DNA of 64,000 nucleotides from an uncultured Bacilli bacterium (GCA_934098485.1 CAKOOH010000002.1:104162-168161); one strand, 5' to 3'; counted from the stretch's first letter, positions 54,472-63,925 are shown. Numbers and translations: made by a program. The notes: generated from the letters alone by a model not told the origin.

Positions 54472-54687
54472 ATGAAAAAAGTTCCTTGCATGATTAGTAC
54501 TAAAGATTTAGCTTATATTTCTGACATTTTTAACTGGAATATAACAGTTTCTAAAAGATTAGAAGTTTACTTAAAAACATGTAAAGATCAAGAGGTATGT
54601 AAAGAATTTACAAAATTAAAAAAATTACATTTAAAGGTATGTAATGATATGACCAATTTATTAAAGGAGTGTGCTAAAGATGAATGA
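54472..54687 (+). CDS. Small coat-associated protein, partner of CotF-like protein
   Basis: 71 residues from ATG 54472 (GGAGG 8 bp upstream). Two-helix pattern with ISTKDLAYISDIFNWNITVSK and a Lys/Cys-rich second helix. Pairs of such proteins next to CotF homologues are common in spore formers. It overlaps the next gene by 8 bp. Confidence 0.6.
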   Translation: MKKVPCMISTKDLAYISDIFNWNITVSKRLEVYLKTCKDQEVCKEFTKLKKLHLKVCNDMTNLLKECAKDE

Positions 54688-54934
54688 TGAATATATGTTA
54701 AAAGACGTCTTAGATACAGAAAAAAGCATTGTTTCTAATATGAGCACTGCCCTTAATGAAGCAAGTTGTACAGAGATTTATGATTGCTATTTAAGCGTTT
54801 TAACAAGTATTTCAAGCGAAGCAAAAACATTATTTAATATTGCATATAATAAATCATGGTACACCCTAGAAAATGCCACTAAAACTAAGATTACAACTGA
54901 ATATGATAAACTAACAAAAGAACTAAAAAATTAA
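54680..54934 (+). CDS. CotF-like spore coat protein
   Basis: 84 residues from ATG 54680 (AAAGGAG 11 bp upstream). The ferritin-like CotF pattern: LKDVLDTEKSIVSNMSTALN, YDCYLSVLTSISSEAKTLFN, then SWYTLENATKTKI. In Bacillus CotF is a coat component. With the YjcZ-like genes it hints at sporulation ability, though neither family is proof. Confidence 0.7.
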   Translation: MNDEYMLKDVLDTEKSIVSNMSTALNEASCTEIYDCYLSVLTSISSEAKTLFNIAYNKSWYTLENATKTKITTEYDKLTKELKN

Positions 54935-54960
54935 ACTACCTAAAAAGTAGTTTTTAATTT
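54933..54960. terminator. Bidirectional terminator
   Basis: AAACTAC-CTAAAAA-GTAGTTT with flanking T-runs on both strands between converging genes. Confidence 0.8.
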
Positions 54961-55487
54961 GTAATAATTTCATCCATAAATACATCAGTTTTATCTACAA
55001 CTAAATTATTACATATTTGTTCTTTAAAACAAATACCTATTTTATATATATTAGTATTTTCTAAATAATAATCATAAAAACCTTGGCCATATCCAAGCCT
55101 TGCCCCACTCAAAGAAAAACTAACCCCCGGAACAATCATTAAATCAATATTCATTTTGTCTACAATTTTTTCTATCTCACCAAGCGGTTCATTAATATTA
55201 TAATCACTCAAATAATATTTTTCATCTTTGGTTACCCTATAAAACATCATTTGATGTTTACCTATAACTTTTGGTAAGCAAACTGTTTTACCTAAAGCAA
55301 TGCTTTTTTTTATTAACTCCATTGTATTAACTTCATTTCCCGCATTAAAATAAAGTGCTACAACCTTAGAATTTTTAAACTTTTCATTTAAAAGTATCTT
55401 ATTACATATTATCAAAGATTTTTCTTCTTTATTAGCAACATTTTTCCTTATATTTAAATATTCTTTTCTTATTTTATTCTTTTCCAT
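54954..55487 (-). CDS. 5-formyltetrahydrofolate cyclo-ligase
   Basis: 177 residues. MEKNKIRKEYLNIRKN start, the FNAGNEVNTMELIKKSIALG region, and the ATP/substrate loop VPGVSFSLSGARLGYGQGFY are diagnostic; the usual D in VPG(L/V)AFD is replaced by S. It converts 5-formyl-THF to 5,10-methenyl-THF with ATP. Confidence 0.92.
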   Translation of the reverse strand: MEKNKIRKEYLNIRKNVANKEEKSLIICNKILLNEKFKNSKVVALYFNAGNEVNTMELIKKSIALGKTVCLPKVIGKHQMMFYRVTKDEKYYLSDYNINEPLGEIEKIVDKMNIDLMIVPGVSFSLSGARLGYGQGFYDYYLENTNIYKIGICFKEQICNNLVVDKTDVFMDEIITN

Positions 55488-55496
55488 AAATCACCT

Positions 55497-55526
55497 ATAA
55501 AAAAACATTCGAAAAACTCCGAATAT
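55497..55526 (-). terminator. Terminator after the membrane thioredoxin gene
   Basis: ATTCGGAG...TTCGAAT-type hairpin on the minus strand followed by a T-run of seven. Confidence 0.65.
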
Positions 55527-55527
55527 T

Positions 55528-56151
55528 TTATTTATTACAATCAGTACATTTTGAAGTTTCTTTTAATACTTCATTCATATATTTCGTTAATTTTTTCTTT
55601 AAACTATTAACTGCTTTTTCAGTCCAATAATCACCTGGATCTTTTTTATTATCCGTATCTAATGAAGTTTCATAATCATTGCCAATTATCTCACCTTTTA
55701 CATGAAAAGATACATTCGGAACAAATATTCTCGGATTTCCTTCATCATCTTTTTGTAATTCATCTGATAAAATACTTACTATTTCTTGATAAGTCTCACT
55801 ATTATTTTTTCTATCTTCTAAAATATTAAAATAATATATTTTATCAATTCCCACTTCTTTAGCAGTTTCATTTAAATATTTAACATAAGCTTGGCACCAA
55901 GGACATTCTGGAAAACCTAAATAAACCACGCCAGTGCCATTTCTCATTATTTTAATAATACTTTTTGCATCTCTATATACAAAAACATTATCAAGTGGAA
56001 CATCACTATATTCTTTAGTAAATTTAACATTATCCTTTAAATTAGGTTCATCATTATTGTCATTACTTTTATTTTTTACATAAAAATATATTCCACCAGC
56101 TACCGCTAATAATATTAGTACAATTAGTATATATTTAAATTTTGTTTTCAT
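55528..56151 (-). CDS. Membrane-anchored thioredoxin-like protein (CPWC)
   Basis: 207 residues. N-terminal membrane helix (YILIVLILLAVAGGIYFYV), then a thioredoxin fold with GFPECPWCQAY at about 81-91. The active site C-P-W-C and the overall form resemble bacteriocin-accessory/PedC-like redox proteins. It faces outward and may form or reduce disulfides in exported proteins; the adjacent diversified protein has several cysteines (CWRIVR, TIWCND, TLICPLD), so it is a possible client. Confidence 0.8.
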   Translation of the reverse strand: MKTKFKYILIVLILLAVAGGIYFYVKNKSNDNNDEPNLKDNVKFTKEYSDVPLDNVFVYRDAKSIIKIMRNGTGVVYLGFPECPWCQAYVKYLNETAKEVGIDKIYYFNILEDRKNNSETYQEIVSILSDELQKDDEGNPRIFVPNVSFHVKGEIIGNDYETSLDTDNKKDPGDYWTEKAVNSLKKKLTKYMNEVLKETSKCTDCNK

Positions 56152-56212
56152 ATCTCACTCCCATAATTTTAATATACTCTAATTTTAAATATTTGTAAAC
56201 AAAGACTTTTAA

Positions 56213-57958
56213 TTAATTTATTACAAACGGATTTGATGAAGTGCCTGTTCCGCCAGATATCGTCGTTGCGCTCGTAAGAGAAACTGCCGGACGAAGACCG
56301 TACAGGTTCGCCACCCAACTGTCGTTGACATTGCCAGCGCCTTCCACGCCAAGCACGCCGGCAACACCGCCGACATCATCACGGAAGTAATCCGGCGAAA
56401 AGGACCAGTACCATGCGCCTGTAGCATTTTCTCTTAAATAACTATTTATTGATGAATTCGTATAATTTAATGCTTGATATCCAAACCAATCAATACTTCC
56501 AGCATATAACACTTCATCAGATGTAAGTAATCCTATTTTATAATCTAATGCTCCATTACCATTAGTTGTATCAGAAACGGTTAACTTCGATAACTTCCCA
56601 CCATCATTATCTAATGGACATATTAACGTCGGTCCCGTTCCTACAGGTCCATATTGTTTGCTTGATGTATCTGTATAAAAATATTTTGCTCTTAATCTTA
56701 GTCTGCCACTATATAATGTTGTATCTGTTCCATATCCTAGCCCTGGATAATTGCTACTACTTTTATTTAATTTATTAGTTGTTGTGTTTAAACGTGTACC
56801 TATTGCAGTTTGATTTAATTGAGTACTTTTATCATTACACCAGATGGTATCTGCTAGTTTGCTTTCATATGTTGCTAAATTATTTTTATACCATGTTTCT
56901 AAGTTTTGTAAAATGGTACTCTTATTTATATTTGCATGGGTTTCGGCATATGTACTTGATCCGGCTGTTCCATACATAAATCCTACATAAGCATTATCAC
57001 TGTATTCTCCATTATATTTAGTTGTATATGTTGTTCCACTATATCTTGCATAGGCGGCGGTTGAAGTATTATTTGAAGAAGCACATGGACTTGCTAAGTT
57101 ATTTACATTATCATTATGAAGTACTAATTTGATGGAACCATCTCCAGTTATTCTTACGATGCGCCAGCATTTATTTGCAAACTGTACATAATTATTCGTT
57201 ACATTACCTCTAAAGTAATAACTCATGCCATAATCATCTACTGCTCCTGCTAATACTGCTTCCCTTGCAGGTGATCCTTCTTTTCCTGGATTGGTTAACG
57301 GCTGCATTATAGTTGGATAATTTTCTTTTATTCCGGCGAGTAATGTTCCACTTCCCGCTTCATCCCATCCTTTTGGTGATACTTCTACTGCTTTATCTCC
57401 TGATTCTATTTCTATATGGGCAGCAAATTTGGCTCCTTGTAAATAGTTTTGATCTTTTCCATTTTCTTTGAAATATATTTTTAATGTATATTTATGTTCT
57501 TTTGGTGTTGTTCCTGTATTTATAAAATATCCTTGACCTAATACAACGTCTTCCATTCCAATATATTCTTTACTTATACGTGGGATAATATTTCCATTAT
57601 TTCCTGTATTTTCACTTTCTAAACTGTAACTTAAACCTAAGCCTTCAAACTCATTATTATCTAAGACTATTTTTATTTTATAAAATAATACTAAATTTGT
57701 TGTATTTGTTCCCGTTACTTTAAATTCTTTGGTTACCCAAGCATCTTCCTTAGGATATACTTTTGATACACTTATTACATTTGATAAATCTGTATATTCT
57801 ATAGATAAACTTCCTGCTTCCATTACTATTGTGGATTCACTTTCTGTTCCACTTATTCTAGCGGAAAAGAAAGAATAAGAAAGACCTACACTTATCATCA
57901 AAGTTAAAACTACTATTAGTATTAGTGCCTTAATATTATTTTCCTTTACATCTTTCAT
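56213..57958 (-). CDS. Surface protein with diversified lectin-like C-terminus, copy 2
   Basis: 581 residues from ATG 57958 (GGGTGATG 8 bp upstream). Same layout as copy 1: signal/membrane helix, TasA-like strand region, beta-rich middle with CWRIVR and ICPLDNDGG, and a C-terminal unit WSFSP...GLRPAVSLTS. N-terminal regions are nearly identical to copy 1, whereas the segment before GLRP (DYFRDDVGGVAGVLG onward) is unrelated at most positions and 4 codons longer. A hand count over 56301-56420 gives 71 G or C in 120 bases against a very AT-rich background. Confidence 0.75.
   Translation of the reverse strand: MKDVKENNIKALILIVVLTLMISVGLSYSFFSARISGTESESTIVMEAGSLSIEYTDLSNVISVSKVYPKEDAWVTKEFKVTGTNTTNLVLFYKIKIVLDNNEFEGLGLSYSLESENTGNNGNIIPRISKEYIGMEDVVLGQGYFINTGTTPKEHKYTLKIYFKENGKDQNYLQGAKFAAHIEIESGDKAVEVSPKGWDEAGSGTLLAGIKENYPTIMQPLTNPGKEGSPAREAVLAGAVDDYGMSYYFRGNVTNNYVQFANKCWRIVRITGDGSIKLVLHNDNVNNLASPCASSNNTSTAAYARYSGTTYTTKYNGEYSDNAYVGFMYGTAGSSTYAETHANINKSTILQNLETWYKNNLATYESKLADTIWCNDKSTQLNQTAIGTRLNTTTNKLNKSSSNYPGLGYGTDTTLYSGRLRLRAKYFYTDTSSKQYGPVGTGPTLICPLDNDGGKLSKLTVSDTTNGNGALDYKIGLLTSDEVLYAGSIDWFGYQALNYTNSSINSYLRENATGAWYWSFSPDYFRDDVGGVAGVLGVEGAGNVNDSWVANLYGLRPAVSLTSATTISGGTGTSSNPFVIN
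56256..56300 (-). repeat. 45-nt GC-rich anchor identical in both diversified genes (copy 2)
   Basis: Identical to 17010-17054 while both sides differ. Downstream of it ordinary divergence resumes at once (TCT/TCA, GGC/GGT, ACA/AAT). Confidence 0.7.
56301..56427 (-). other. Candidate variable region, copy 2
   Basis: GC-rich coding segment from about AWYWSFSP to the anchor. Invariant codons (GTG, CTT, GGC) alternate with variable ones that usually keep the third base. Confidence 0.55.
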
Positions 57959-57987
57959 ACCCAACATCACCCGTTATTTTCTATATA

Positions 57988-58017
57988 ATTGTACTAATAA
58001 TCCCCCACCCACGTCAA
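57988..58017 (-). promoter_or_regulatory. Promoter of diversified surface gene copy 2
   Basis: TTGACG (58017-58012), an 18-bp spacer, TACAAT (57993-57988). Confidence 0.6.
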
Positions 58018-58033
58018 GTTAATATTGCCTGCG

Positions 58034-58062
58034 TAAAAAGTCTATGGTATTAACCATAGACT
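58034..58062 (-). terminator. Terminator after the HTH regulator gene
   Basis: AGTCTATGGT-TAAT-ACCATAGACT perfect hairpin followed by TTTTA. In copy 1 only one arm survives (18781-18800). Confidence 0.85.
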
Positions 58063-58080
58063 CTGCAATTTTTATTATTT

Positions 58081-58788
58081 CTACTCTTCACATCCACAGC
58101 TGCTATCTAATGAAAGTGGTATTTCATAAGTTATAATTTGTTCATTTTTTAAAGTAGCCTTAATCTCTAAAAATAAATTTTCTTTAGAATAATCCTTACA
58201 CATTTTATCATAATTATCTATTTTAAATGAAACATCTTTTAAAAATTCTTCTAATTTCATTTCTTTCGTACTATTAAAATTACTGATAGCAGTTCTAACA
58301 TTTTCATGAATTTCATATAAAGAACAATCTATTTTTTTATATAAATTATTATCGTTTCCTCCACAATAATTAATATTAGAAATATAAATAGAAGACTTGT
58401 TTTTATTATAAGCAACTACTCCATAAATATTAAAATCATCACAAGTAGTTGTTAAGGTTTTAAATTCAAATTCATTATTTCTTTGTGAAAGAACAAACCC
58501 CAAAATACCAATAATCAAAATAATAAATACAAAAATAAGGTTATAAATCATCTTTCTACTCTTTACCTTTTTCTTATTTTCCTCTTCGCCATCTAAGAGT
58601 TCTTCAAGTGAAATATCAAAATCTTTACCTATTTGCTTTAATAAATAAATATCCGGTAAACATAATCCTCTTTCCCACTTACTAACAGCTTGAGCACTTA
58701 CGCCATATTTTTCTCCAAACTCTCCTTGAGACAAATTTAATCTATCACGAAGACTTTTAATCTTTTTTCCAATCTTTTCTTGATCCAT
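58081..58788 (-). CDS. XRE-family HTH regulator with membrane-anchored outer domain
   Basis: 235 residues. HTH at 1-65 (LRDRLNLSQGEFGEKYGVSA, AVSKWERGLCLPDI), membrane helix about 80-102, then a domain with cysteines (TTTCDDF, YCGGND, CSLYEI, MCKDY, CGCEE) outside the cell. It looks like a one-component membrane sensor-regulator. It sits between two surface-protein genes and could control one of them. Confidence 0.8.
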   Translation of the reverse strand: MDQEKIGKKIKSLRDRLNLSQGEFGEKYGVSAQAVSKWERGLCLPDIYLLKQIGKDFDISLEELLDGEEENKKKVKSRKMIYNLIFVFIILIIGILGFVLSQRNNEFEFKTLTTTCDDFNIYGVVAYNKNKSSIYISNINYCGGNDNNLYKKIDCSLYEIHENVRTAISNFNSTKEMKLEEFLKDVSFKIDNYDKMCKDYSKENLFLEIKATLKNEQIITYEIPLSLDSSCGCEE

Positions 58789-58851
58789 AAAAACCTCTTA
58801 ATAATAGTTATTATAACATATTTTCCTAAGAGATAATTAATTTTATAAATA

Positions 58852-58886
58852 CAAAAAAAGAAGAAACTAATTAAATTTCTTCTTTA
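58852..58886 (-). terminator. Terminator of the vWA adhesin gene
   Basis: AAAGAAGAAA...GTTTCTTCTTT hairpin on the minus strand followed by a T-run of seven; overlaps the stop codon. Confidence 0.75.
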
Positions 58887-61782
58887 AAATTGCTAGTACA
58901 ATTAAACTTAAAGTACTAATTCCCATTGTGATATAAGAAACTGTATTACTATTACCCTCTATACCAGTATATGGTGGGTCAATTTCTGGTTTTGGTTCTG
59001 GCATTGGATCTTCTCCATCACCAGTACCTTTAACAAATTCATATACATAAGTTACAACAGTATCTTCTTTTGTATATTTTCCAGTTTCATTACCCTTAAC
59101 TTCAGATAATTCATAATCTTCAATTTCTTTTGCTTCTATAGCATAATCAGTACCTACTTGTTTAGTATATTTTTCACTAGTTAATAATTCTTTTCCATCT
59201 TGGTCAACATAATTAATAATTAAATTACCATTAACCTTTTTATAATAATAGATAACATCTTTATTTTCTAATTCTAAAGTACCTTTATTATTTTCTGGAG
59301 TACTTACTAATTCCCAGCCTAAAATATCTTTAACTTCTGTAGTATACTTATCGCCAACTTTACCATTAATTACTTCTTCATCTGCTAAAGAATTAGTTGT
59401 GCCTTCTTCATAATAGAAAACTCTAACTTTAGCATCTTTTAAATCATAGTAGAAAGTAATTTCTTGTTCTTCTTCAGTAAATTTACCATTATAAGTAAAT
59501 GGAATTAAAGCAATATAATTATCTAAATCTTTTTTAGAGTTAGCAGTAAATTTTTCATTAACTTTACCATTTAATATTTCATCATCTGCAACACTTATAG
59601 TTGTACCTTTTAAATAATGATGAACTGTTACTTTACCCGCATTTTTAAAATCATAGTAGAAAGTAATTTCTCGTTCTTCTTCAGTAAATGTATCATTTAC
59701 TTCTTTTATTCTACTAACTAAATCATAATCTTTTAAGTTAGTATAACCTTTAGCAGTATAACTATCATTTAACTTACCAGATAATATTTGATCTGGAGCA
59801 ACATTTTTAATTGTACCGACTAAATAGTGATGAACTGTTACATTAGCGCCTTCACACTTTTCATAATAGAAAGTAATTGTATTTTCTTTTTCATCTTTAA
59901 CTAAAGTAATAGTTTGTGTTTTTGAGCTCTTATTACTTACTAATTTGTAATCTTTAATGCTTAAAGCATTTTCCGTAATTACATCATTAACATAAACATC
60001 AGATACTACTTTACTATCATGTAATTCATTATTATTAGTGCCATCTTCTAAATATCTAACTGTATAAGAAGTTTTATCGCCGTATACTAAAATTGTAACA
60101 GTTGTAACTTTAGATTCTACAACTTCTTCAATAATTTCCCCATTTTTTTCTTTTTTAACAGTAGTTACAATTGAATATGTAAATTCATCAGTTCCCATAA
60201 AATCTTTTTTTGGAACATATATAAATGAACCATCTTCTTCATTTAAAGTAAGAACACCATTTGTAACTTTATCTTTAATAACTATTTTATCAGTAACACT
60301 AATAGCGTCTTCAGATAATTTACTCTTATAATCATTATTTCTAACACCATTTTCGCTATTAACAGTTAAAGTTTTATTTCTTTCTACACTATAATTATCA
60401 GGATATGCTACAGCAGGAATAGATACTGATGGATCTTTTAAAGAAATACTAACTTTATTTGTTTCTGCATAACATGGGTTACCATTTGCATTACCTTCTA
60501 AAATTGCTCCATCATTAGTAAACATACTACCATAATAATCTTCATTAGCATCTACAACAAACTTAAATTCATAAGTCTTTTGTGAGCCATCTTCTTCTTG
60601 AGCATAAAAGTCACCAATATTATAAATTACATCATGAGAACCATCTGTTTTTTTAATAACAGTAACTTTTTGGCCATACATAACTACATTATCATTAATA
60701 ACTGTTTCTGCTCCGTATTTTTCAATCATATATTTTTTATTAATACTAAATGTTTTTGGAACATTATCAGTTATTTTAACATCAGTTGCGATTTTAGTAA
60801 CTTCAATTAAAATATTTGCAAATGCTTTTTCTAATTCACTTACATTACTTGCAGCATAATATTTACCATTTTTGCTATTAGCATTAGCTAAATTCTTTAG
60901 AAATTTTTCTGCACTACCATTAGCTTTTACGTCAAAACCAATCGTATAAATATCACCTGTAAAATCACTTGCTTCATTTAAAGCATGATAACTTGGTTGA
61001 TATTTTTCATTTGTAGAAACACATGATTTTTTAACTAGACTATAGCCTATAAAACTCCAAACTTTTTCATATTCACAAGTTTTTACTTTTGTTTGTCTGC
61101 TTCTTTCTAAGTAAAAATTTTTATTTATACTATAATTAGTTTCATTATCCACATCATAATAATCAGTGTTTTCATAAGCATCAAATGCTCCATCACCATG
61201 TCTTTTATTTCCTTCATTATAATATGTTGGAACGCCGTCTGATAAAACTATTAAACTTTGTTCAGCATCACTATTTTCTGTAAATAGTTTCTTAGCCTCT
61301 TCGATACCTAATTGAATGTTAGTACCACCAGCGTTTTCATCATCACTATCCATTCTAGCATTAATATAACTTTTTACTACATTTAAGTCACTAGATAATG
61401 ATAGACTTTTTTTAATAATTTTTGTTTCATACCAAACAATACCAATTTTATTCTTATTATTAGTATCACTTAACAATTTTGTTACTAGATTAGTAGCAAC
61501 AGTTTTTAGATTTTCAAATTTGTTTTTTTCTTTCATACTATTTGAAGCATCTAAAACTAAAACAATCTCTCTTTCAGTAGAACTTGGATTAGAATATTTA
61601 TTACCAGATGCTGTAATAGATACTTCCGCACTTCTACCATTTTTTTCTATAACACTAGCTGTTTTACTTGCTGTTATTTCTCCTGGTTTAAGTGTAGTTG
61701 CTGCAAAAACTACCCCTAAATTGGAAAAGCAAGACGTAACAAAAATAGCTATTGCCATAAAAATAGAGCCTAACTTTTTCAT
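58867..61782 (-). CDS. vWA-domain adhesin with MucBP-like repeats and PYTG-type wall anchor
   Basis: 971 residues. Signal peptide to about 28 (GVVFAATT). vWA domain about 70-325 with MIDAS DASNS and GGTN. A pilin-like isopeptide-prone region and cadherin-like segment follow. Then come about five MucBP-like repeats (YLEDGTNN, VTVHHYLVGT, VTVHHYLKGT, VFYYEEGTT, LIINYVDQDG) across about 580-900. The C-terminus has a Pro-rich spacer, PPYTG, a hydrophobic helix and KKK, which fits a variant sortase signal. It should be a covalently anchored mucin- or matrix-binding adhesin. AGGGAGG ribosome site. Confidence 0.85.
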   Translation of the reverse strand: MKKLGSIFMAIAIFVTSCFSNLGVVFAATTLKPGEITASKTASVIEKNGRSAEVSITASGNKYSNPSSTEREIVLVLDASNSMKEKNKFENLKTVATNLVTKLLSDTNNKNKIGIVWYETKIIKKSLSLSSDLNVVKSYINARMDSDDENAGGTNIQLGIEEAKKLFTENSDAEQSLIVLSDGVPTYYNEGNKRHGDGAFDAYENTDYYDVDNETNYSINKNFYLERSRQTKVKTCEYEKVWSFIGYSLVKKSCVSTNEKYQPSYHALNEASDFTGDIYTIGFDVKANGSAEKFLKNLANANSKNGKYYAASNVSELEKAFANILIEVTKIATDVKITDNVPKTFSINKKYMIEKYGAETVINDNVVMYGQKVTVIKKTDGSHDVIYNIGDFYAQEEDGSQKTYEFKFVVDANEDYYGSMFTNDGAILEGNANGNPCYAETNKVSISLKDPSVSIPAVAYPDNYSVERNKTLTVNSENGVRNNDYKSKLSEDAISVTDKIVIKDKVTNGVLTLNEEDGSFIYVPKKDFMGTDEFTYSIVTTVKKEKNGEIIEEVVESKVTTVTILVYGDKTSYTVRYLEDGTNNNELHDSKVVSDVYVNDVITENALSIKDYKLVSNKSSKTQTITLVKDEKENTITFYYEKCEGANVTVHHYLVGTIKNVAPDQILSGKLNDSYTAKGYTNLKDYDLVSRIKEVNDTFTEEEREITFYYDFKNAGKVTVHHYLKGTTISVADDEILNGKVNEKFTANSKKDLDNYIALIPFTYNGKFTEEEQEITFYYDLKDAKVRVFYYEEGTTNSLADEEVINGKVGDKYTTEVKDILGWELVSTPENNKGTLELENKDVIYYYKKVNGNLIINYVDQDGKELLTSEKYTKQVGTDYAIEAKEIEDYELSEVKGNETGKYTKEDTVVTYVYEFVKGTGDGEDPMPEPKPEIDPPYTGIEGNSNTVSYITMGISTLSLIVLAILKKKFN

Positions 61783-61837
61783 TTTCCAAAACCTCCCTAA
61801 TCGCTTTTAACTAAAATTCCCCCGCGATTGAGTATAT

Positions 61838-61865
61838 ATATTAGCAGATTTTTAAAATTTGTCAA
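61838..61865 (-). promoter_or_regulatory. Promoter of the adhesin gene
   Basis: TTGACA (61865-61860), a 16-bp spacer, TAATAT (61843-61838). An AATCGC...GCGATT inverted repeat lies between it and the ribosome site. Confidence 0.7.
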
Positions 61866-61949
61866 TCCCTAAAAGCACTTATCACCACAAAAAACCTCTA
61901 AAAAAGTCTTTATCATTTTATAATTAATTAATACATGAAATAAATATCC

Positions 61950-62046
61950 ACCAGCTTAGCGGGCGGTTTTTCATTTTCGCCTAAAAGGCTATACTACTGG
62001 CAATTACTAGAGTAATATATGGACCATCAGAAGTATCTATTACTTG
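61950..62046 (-). mobile_element. IS200/IS605-type right end
   Basis: CCACCAGCTTAGCGGGCGG and GCCTAAAAGGC imperfect hairpins directly after the TnpA stop, the subterminal structures these IS use instead of inverted repeats. Boundaries not exact. Confidence 0.45.
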
Positions 62047-62407
62047 CTACCCTTTAAAAAGGTCGAAATCTTCCATTGTCATTTGTTGATTTAGTTGATC
62101 CCCTTTTGATTGATTTGCTATATATTCTTTTATCTTTTTTTGTATTTTTTCCAACCGTATCAACATAATATCCTCTGCACCAAAATTCTCTGTTTCTATT
62201 TTGAAATCGCATATTAGCCCACTTGCTATATATCATTAAGCTACTTTTTCCTTTCAAAAATCCCATTATACTCGCTACACTATATTTTGGTGGTATTTCT
62301 ATTAACATGTGAATATGATCAGGACATACCTCAGCTTCTATTATTGTTATTCCTTTCCATTCACATACAAAAAAGACGGAAATAAGCCTGTTTATAGTAT
62401 AATGCAT
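62047..62407 (-). pseudogene. IS200-like TnpA transposase, truncated and frameshifted
   Basis: HUH site DHIHMLIEIPP and catalytic Tyr region CRGYYVDTVGKN are present. The N-terminal 40 or so residues are missing: after IIEAEVC upstream the frame becomes unrelated. A frameshift at the A-run near 62140 moves the tail out of frame; in the other frame it reads IKEYIANQSKGDQLNQQ and ends at 62047, the usual C-terminus. It is inactive as it stands. Confidence 0.75.
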
Positions 62408-62433
62408 TTTGTTTTCTTGCTAAAAAAAAATTT

Positions 62434-62922
62434 GTGATGAAAACAGGGAAACATTTAACGTTAGAACAAAGAAAGGTTATTTCAAATGGTATCACTCAGA
62501 GCTACACATTAAAAATGATTGCTGAAACTTTGGGTTATAATCCGACAAGTATATCAAAAAAAGTAAAAAGAAATTGTGAAATTATTACTCATAACATAAT
62601 TCGTGAAAAACATATTCGATGGCCTTATATCTATTAGCTTTGTAATAAAAAATATAATAATCAATGTTATTTAACAAAATACAAATATGATACAGAAAGA
62701 GCGCAGAAAAAAAGCAGATAACAATTTAGTAATTACTAGAAAAGAAATTGATATCAATTCTAACGAATTTGAGGCACTTGCTAACCTTATAAAAGAAAGT
62801 ACTGAAAATAAAAAATCTGTTTATCAAATAACAATAGAAAACAAAAATATAATCAATCCATAACTACTATTTATAGATATATTAACTCGGGTTATTTAAA
62901 AACAAAAAGAATAAATTTTTAG
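62434..62922 (+). pseudogene. IS30-family transposase remnant
   Basis: N-terminal HTH LTLEQRKVISNGITQSYTLK and GYNPTSISKKVKRN in the first frame, stop at 62637. Further frames continue CNKKYNNQCYLTKYKYDTER, then LVITRKEIDINSNEFEAL and TTIYRYINSGYLKTKRI. At least two frameshifts and an early end; the DDE catalytic region is absent. Confidence 0.7.
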
Positions 62923-63148
62923 TTAGGTCTGGCAACTAGACTTCCTTTGAACAATTAAAACAGATAACAAAATTATTTACAGACTCTCGTAATTTCGTCG
63001 TGGAATAATTTCCCATTTTTTATTATAAATTAAAAGACTTATTACATGTTTCATATTAAAAACTTGAAATAAGTCTGATAAAATTTATTAAAATGCATTT
63101 AGTTTAAAAATTCACATACCTTTTTTCCACCATGTTACTTTCCTTTTT
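62923..63148. other. Noncoding gap
   Basis: AT-rich sequence after the IS30 remnant; no gene, repeat or hairpin that I can support. Confidence 0.3.
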
Positions 63149-63918
63149 TTATTCCTCATATCTAACCTCACTCATACTAGTGAATCTACTTAAATAATAA
63201 TCATCTGGATAATCTCTTACTCTGTTTTCCATAACATCATTTATAGGTATAAGAGTTAAATCCTTTAATATTACATATTTATAGGTAAATGTTAATACTT
63301 CATCATAATGTTTTGTTAACATATTTATTCTAACAGTTGTTACAACTTTTTTATTTAAGTTTTTATCAAAGTAACTCATTAACTCATAAAAACCTTTGTC
63401 AGTTTTAAGAATTCTTTCATTATATATTCTAATTATCCCTCATAATTACCACTTACTTTTCAAGAGCAGGATATCTTTCATTACCGCGATTTTTATAGTA
63501 CAAAATATTATCTTTAGAATAAACATAAGTAGACATAAAATTATAATCAACCTTTTTGCCTAAAGTATCAACTGAATAATCTTCAACCAAAGTGTGAGAC
63601 TCATATATGGCATCTAAAAACATATCATAACTATCTATCTATAGGTTTATTATCAATATTTGAATCCATTAACCAATACAAAGTGTCATTATAATCCAAA
63701 AAATGTACTGAAGAACCAAGATTAGGCTCAATATTCATAACCTTAATATTCTTATCTATATCATATACCTTTTTATACTCAAACTCTCCATCATCTAATT
63801 TACTAGGATTAAAAATGTATATAGAATTATTATTTATGAATGAATATTTACTAAAAGGAGTAGCTTCATTTAAAAATTCTCCACCTTTTATGGCATAAAT
63901 AATTTTTTTACTTTTCAT
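63149..63918 (-). pseudogene. Hypothetical gene broken by frameshifts
   Basis: Starts MKSKKIIYAIKGGEFLNEAT at 63918 with its own frame to 63631. At an (ATAG)3 tract (about 63636-63648) the frame is lost; removing one 4-bp unit lets it continue SYDMFLDAIYESHTLVEDYS to about 63456. A third segment (to 63149) reads ILKTDKGFYELMSYFDKNLN in yet another frame. Together about 250 residues of one protein. No family recognised; the beta-rich start resembles WD/immunity-type proteins only loosely. Confidence 0.55.
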
Positions 63919-63925
63919 ATCACAC

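Noticed and set aside
56221..56427. Additional overlapping minus-strand frames in the GC-rich tails (also 16975-17172)
   Set aside because: They lack ribosome sites and arise because GC-rich sequence has few stop codons; the main frame continues through them.
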